This document shows positions 6,017-8,149 of a DNA stretch of 8,149 nucleotides, in pieces. Within the stretch, counting starts at the first letter, position 1; each line of letters opens with the position of its first letter. Source of the DNA: an uncultured Alphaproteobacteria bacterium (GTDB lineage: Bacteria > Pseudomonadota > Alphaproteobacteria > Puniceispirillales > Puniceispirillaceae); the NCBI GenBank assembly GCA_913031555.1, contig CAJWDO010000063.1, positions 1-8,149 on the forward strand. The letters run 5' to 3'. Position numbers and translations under genes: made by a program. The notes below the pieces were generated by a model. That model was not told the origin of the DNA. It did not search any database and saw nothing but the letters and a program-made list of their open reading frames with translations.

Positions 6017-7189
6017 TCACGCTAATTCATCACGCGGCGGGAAGCGCGTTTGTGCCGCCGCGACGGTCCAGTCGATATGATTGCGGACATATTCCTGGGC
6101 GGCGTTGCGCGGCGGTGTGTAATCCCAGTCGGTACGCTGCCCGGCCTGCATCGCACTGTGAACGACACGACGCGCCGTCTGGCTGGCAATGACATCGTCA
6201 CGAAGCGCGGCGCTGTCCCATCTTTCAGCGACCTCGTTTGCGAAACCCGCGACAATGTCGGCACAGGCCGGATCCGTCGCCAGATTGGCGCGTTCATGTG
6301 GGTCGTCCGACAAATTGTAAAGCTGCGGGGGGTCATCATCGCAATGGATGTATTTCCAAGGTCCCCGGCGGATCATGAAGACCGGCGTTGGCGTCATCTC
6401 GGCGCAATACTCGCCGATGACAAACCCGTCATCCTCATCCCCGCCACGCGCCATCGGTGCCAGTGATCGACCATCGACCGACTGGCCCATCGGCAGGTCA
6501 CCCGCGCCGGCGAAATCCAGCATTGTCGGCAACAGATCGACAAGCGAACAGGGACTGTCGATCCTGCCGGCCGCGATGCCGGGCCCGGCCATTACCAGCG
6601 GCACCCGCGCCGAATGTTCAAAGAAGCTCATCTTGTACCAGAGCCCGCGCTCGCCAAGCATGTCACCATGATCGGAGGTGACGATGAAAATCGTGTTGTC
6701 GAGCTGGCCGATCTCATCGATCGTGCGGACAATCTCACCAATTTTGCTGTCGAAATAGGACACGTTCGCGTAATAGCCGCGACGCGCCCGCCGGATATCC
6801 GCCGCCGATGTCGTGGCCGCACTGGCACCAATCCCGTCCAGAACGCGGACCGAAAACGGGTCGGCCTGCACCGCGCCCACACCTGTCTCCGGCATATCGA
6901 TTCCGTCATCAACATACTGGTTCCAGAATTCCGGCAGCGCCACATAGGGGTCGTGCGGATTCATGAAACTGGCGACCAGCGCAAACGGAGTGTCATCATC
7001 GCCAGCCTGATCCTCACAGGCATATTGCATCAGCCTGCGCCGGGTGGCGAAGCCCACCTCTTCGTCATACTCGATCTGAAAGGCGGTGACCGCACTGCCG
7101 GCCTCGAACACCGAATCCATGTTGTGATACCAGCGATCGATCCGCTGGTCGGCGTTATGCCAGTCCGGCACCCAGGCAAAATTCGTTGG
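6017..7189 (-). CDS. Choline-sulfatase-like type I sulfatase (BetC family), N-terminus missing
   Basis: BetC cleaves choline-O-sulfate to choline and sulfate, feeding glycine betaine synthesis or carbon and sulfur supply. About 390 residues match the family from PTNFAWVPDW onward. Marks, from the right: IDRWYHNMDSV, FMNPHDPY (catalytic His), SDHGDMLGERGLWYKMSFFE (metal-binding Asp-His and active-site Lys), ARVPLVMAGPG, and the family-specific end RRVVHSAMQAG...DWDYTP...YVRNHIDW. The missing ~100 N-terminal residues would hold the CxPSR site whose Cys becomes formylglycine, so the piece cannot be active as it stands. The frame reads on to 7222 in block D DNA with an ATG at 7220-7222, but those 11-12 codons are not native. 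The stop (TGA at 6017-6019) is 61 bases from the S-oxide reductase start. Family is sure; choline sulfate as substrate is likely, another sulfate ester possible. Confidence 0.88.
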   Translation of the reverse strand, partial: PTNFAWVPDWHNADQRIDRWYHNMDSVFEAGSAVTAFQIEYDEEVGFATRRRLMQYACEDQAGDDDTPFALVASFMNPHDPYVALPEFWNQYVDDGIDMPETGVGAVQADPFSVRVLDGIGASAATTSAADIRRARRGYYANVSYFDSKIGEIVRTIDEIGQLDNTIFIVTSDHGDMLGERGLWYKMSFFEHSARVPLVMAGPGIAAGRIDSPCSLVDLLPTMLDFAGAGDLPMGQSVDGRSLAPMARGGDEDDGFVIGEYCAEMTPTPVFMIRRGPWKYIHCDDDPPQLYNLSDDPHERANLATDPACADIVAGFANEVAERWDSAALRDDVIASQTARRVVHSAMQAGQRTDWDYTPPRNAAQEYVRNHIDWTVAAAQTRFPPRDELA

Positions 7190-7200
7190 CGTTGGGGTTG
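7184..7200. other. Join between blocks C and D
   Basis: To the left, the minus strand reads choline-sulfatase sequence up to PTNF (about 7187). To the right, composition becomes AT-richer, and the plus-strand frame of the next gene is open from about 7182. The join contains a GTTGGCGTTGGGGTTG repeat, which could have served as microhomology. Confidence 0.6.
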
Positions 7201-7655
7201 ATTTAGAGGGTGATGCGCACAAAAGAGCAAAACTATACGTGAAGATTCCTCAATCGCAGGTTAGCCGTGCATTGGATATCGTCTTGCAAGGGCAAAATCA
7301 CTTAGAGCCGGCTCAAGCTGAGCAAGAGTACCAGAGTTTATTAGAATGCGTTCAATCCGATGCGCTTTGCGATGAGTTCGAACTCGCCATCAGTTTGCGA
7401 AGCGATGCTTTACCAACCTTCAAATTGACTTCCTTCTTTTTATCCGAGGACACCACGGATGCAGCAGAAAAGGGTGTCCTGCGCTATCTAGAGTTGAAGG
7501 GCTACGAGGCTCAGCCTTTAAGTGATTTGTTTAGTATCATGAAAAAAGGTGTAACGGAGCCCGGGGTTAAGAAGCAGCCGGTTCATGGTTTAGGAATTGA
7601 GTTTCCCATTGGGGAGCAGGTTAAGGTGAACACCTACTTCAATCCGCTGGTTTAG
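7188..7655 (+). CDS. 3' part of a possible ABBA-fold (DMATS-like) prenyltransferase; family uncertain
   Basis: The GTG at 7239 is a possible start, but the same frame is open upstream and reads GVGVDLEGDAHKRAKLYV without a stop back to the join. The gene is therefore probably truncated at its 5' end. Three strand-like segments have alternating basic and aromatic or polar residues: RAKLYV (7224-7241), FKLTSFF (7419-7439) and QVKVNTYF (7617-7640). ABBA prenyltransferases bind the prenyl diphosphate with RxKxY, KxY and similar pairs on successive barrel strands, separated by helices about as long as those seen here. The helix EKGVLRYLELKGYEAQPLSDL also fits that pattern. The remaining ~150 residues would be the C-terminal half. 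The gene ends with TAG five bases before the convergent pgsA stop. I recognise the pattern, not a close relative, so an unrelated hypothetical protein remains quite possible. Confidence 0.45.
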   Translation, partial: GVGVDLEGDAHKRAKLYVKIPQSQVSRALDIVLQGQNHLEPAQAEQEYQSLLECVQSDALCDEFELAISLRSDALPTFKLTSFFLSEDTTDAAEKGVLRYLELKGYEAQPLSDLFSIMKKGVTEPGVKKQPVHGLGIEFPIGEQVKVNTYFNPLV

Positions 7656-7660
7656 AAGAA

Positions 7661-8149
7661 CTACTTTTCTAGGTGGTCGTTCAAATGCGGCAGCGCTTGG
7701 ATCAGATAGCCAATCATAGTCCATACCGTCAAAATAGCAGCCACAGAGATCGCAAAATATCCAAGTAAAACTAATTCTGTCTCTCCGGGTTCAGCAACTA
7801 GCAGTACAACAACCGCAATCATTTGCGCCCAAGTTTTTATTTTTCCCAAGAATGACACTGCTACAGTATTGGGAGATCCGACTTTAGACATCCACTCACG
7901 CAATGCAGAAATTACAATTTCACGACCAATAATGATCATCGCCGGAATAGCGATGAATAATGTTTCATGCACTTCTACCAACATAATAAGCGCGACTGCA
8001 ACAATTAACTTATCCGCCACTGGATCTAAGAATTCACCAAAGGATGTAGCTAAACCCATTCTTCTCGCAACATAACCATCTATCCAGTCAGTGATAGCAG
8101 CAAAGGCAAAAATCGCTGCAGCGGCAATATTACTGAATTCAGAGGACAT
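7661..8149 (-). CDS. pgsA: CDP-diacylglycerol-glycerol-3-phosphate 3-phosphatidyltransferase, 5' end beyond window
   Basis: This inner-membrane enzyme joins CDP-diacylglycerol and glycerol-3-phosphate to make phosphatidylglycerophosphate, the committed step to phosphatidylglycerol and cardiolipin. The full CDP-alcohol phosphatidyltransferase motif DxxDGxxARx8GxxxDxxxD is present, running from DWIDG to DPVADK at about residues 21-46 of the visible part. It is followed by REIVISALREWM and by KIKTWAQM, both matching E. coli PgsA closely. Several hydrophobic membrane segments are visible (LIVAVALIMLVEV, LFIAIPAMIIIG, MIAVVVLLVA, and one near the end). The ATG at 8147-8149 is the very last codon in the window. 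By alignment with E. coli, about 27-30 N-terminal residues including the first membrane segment lie outside, so it is probably not the true start. The AT-richer composition matches block A more than block C. Confidence 0.93.
   Translation of the reverse strand: MSSEFSNIAAAAIFAFAAITDWIDGYVARRMGLATSFGEFLDPVADKLIVAVALIMLVEVHETLFIAIPAMIIIGREIVISALREWMSKVGSPNTVAVSFLGKIKTWAQMIAVVVLLVAEPGETELVLLGYFAISVAAILTVWTMIGYLIQALPHLNDHLEK

Noticed and set aside
6614..7201. Plus-strand open frame opposite the sulfatase
   Set aside because: Antisense of conserved sulfatase motifs, so treated as a shadow.
1..8149. CRISPR array, tRNA, rRNA, intact insertion sequence or an anti-phage island
   Set aside because: No regularly spaced repeats, cloverleaf or rRNA segments, transposase or terminal inverted repeats were found; the only mobile-type hints are the short recombinase tail and the GIY-YIG gene.

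Overview
The window reads as a mosaic of four DNA blocks from bacteria, most likely a chimeric metagenomic or amplified single-cell contig. Block A (1 to about 440) is AT-richer. Block B (about 440-505 to about 1105) is GC-rich. Block C (about 1105 to about 7190) is GC-rich with an alphaproteobacterial (marine SAR116/Rhodospirillales-like) flavour. Block D (about 7190 to 8149) is AT-richer and gammaproteobacterial in flavour, judging from PgsA. These taxonomic guesses rest on remembered protein similarity and base composition only. Each of the three joins cuts recognisable genes in mid-domain, which is why I favour a chimera over a natural island. A and D could come from one genome.

Block A holds the last codons of what looks like a tyrosine recombinase, including its YTHV nucleophile motif. 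A small GIY-YIG (T5orf172/MUG113-type) gene follows, and its reading frame runs open into foreign DNA. Block B is the middle of a minus-strand glycosyltransferase of the tRNA-queuosine mannosyltransferase (DUF3524/GTDC1) family, missing both ends.

Block C is the only block with several complete genes. It starts with a 3'-truncated enolase-superfamily (mandelate racemase/muconate lactonizing type) gene on the minus strand. Divergent from it, behind an AT-rich promoter region, is a small secreted acidic protein that is split by one in-frame TAG and followed by a strong intrinsic terminator. Next comes a YdjA-like nitroreductase on the plus strand, which converges through a perfect palindrome on a minus-strand pair. 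That pair is a choline-sulfatase-like (BetC family) gene, 5'-truncated at the C/D join, followed 61 bases downstream by a complete BisC/DorA-type molybdopterin S-oxide reductase. Together they suggest use of organosulfur and osmolyte compounds.

Block D holds the 3' part of a plus-strand gene whose strands carry RxKxY-like signatures of ABBA-fold prenyltransferases (tentative). It converges with only 5 bases between stop codons on pgsA, which makes phosphatidylglycerophosphate and is cut by the window's right edge.

No rRNA, tRNA, CRISPR array or intact insertion sequence was seen. No stretch longer than about 235 bases lacks a gene.
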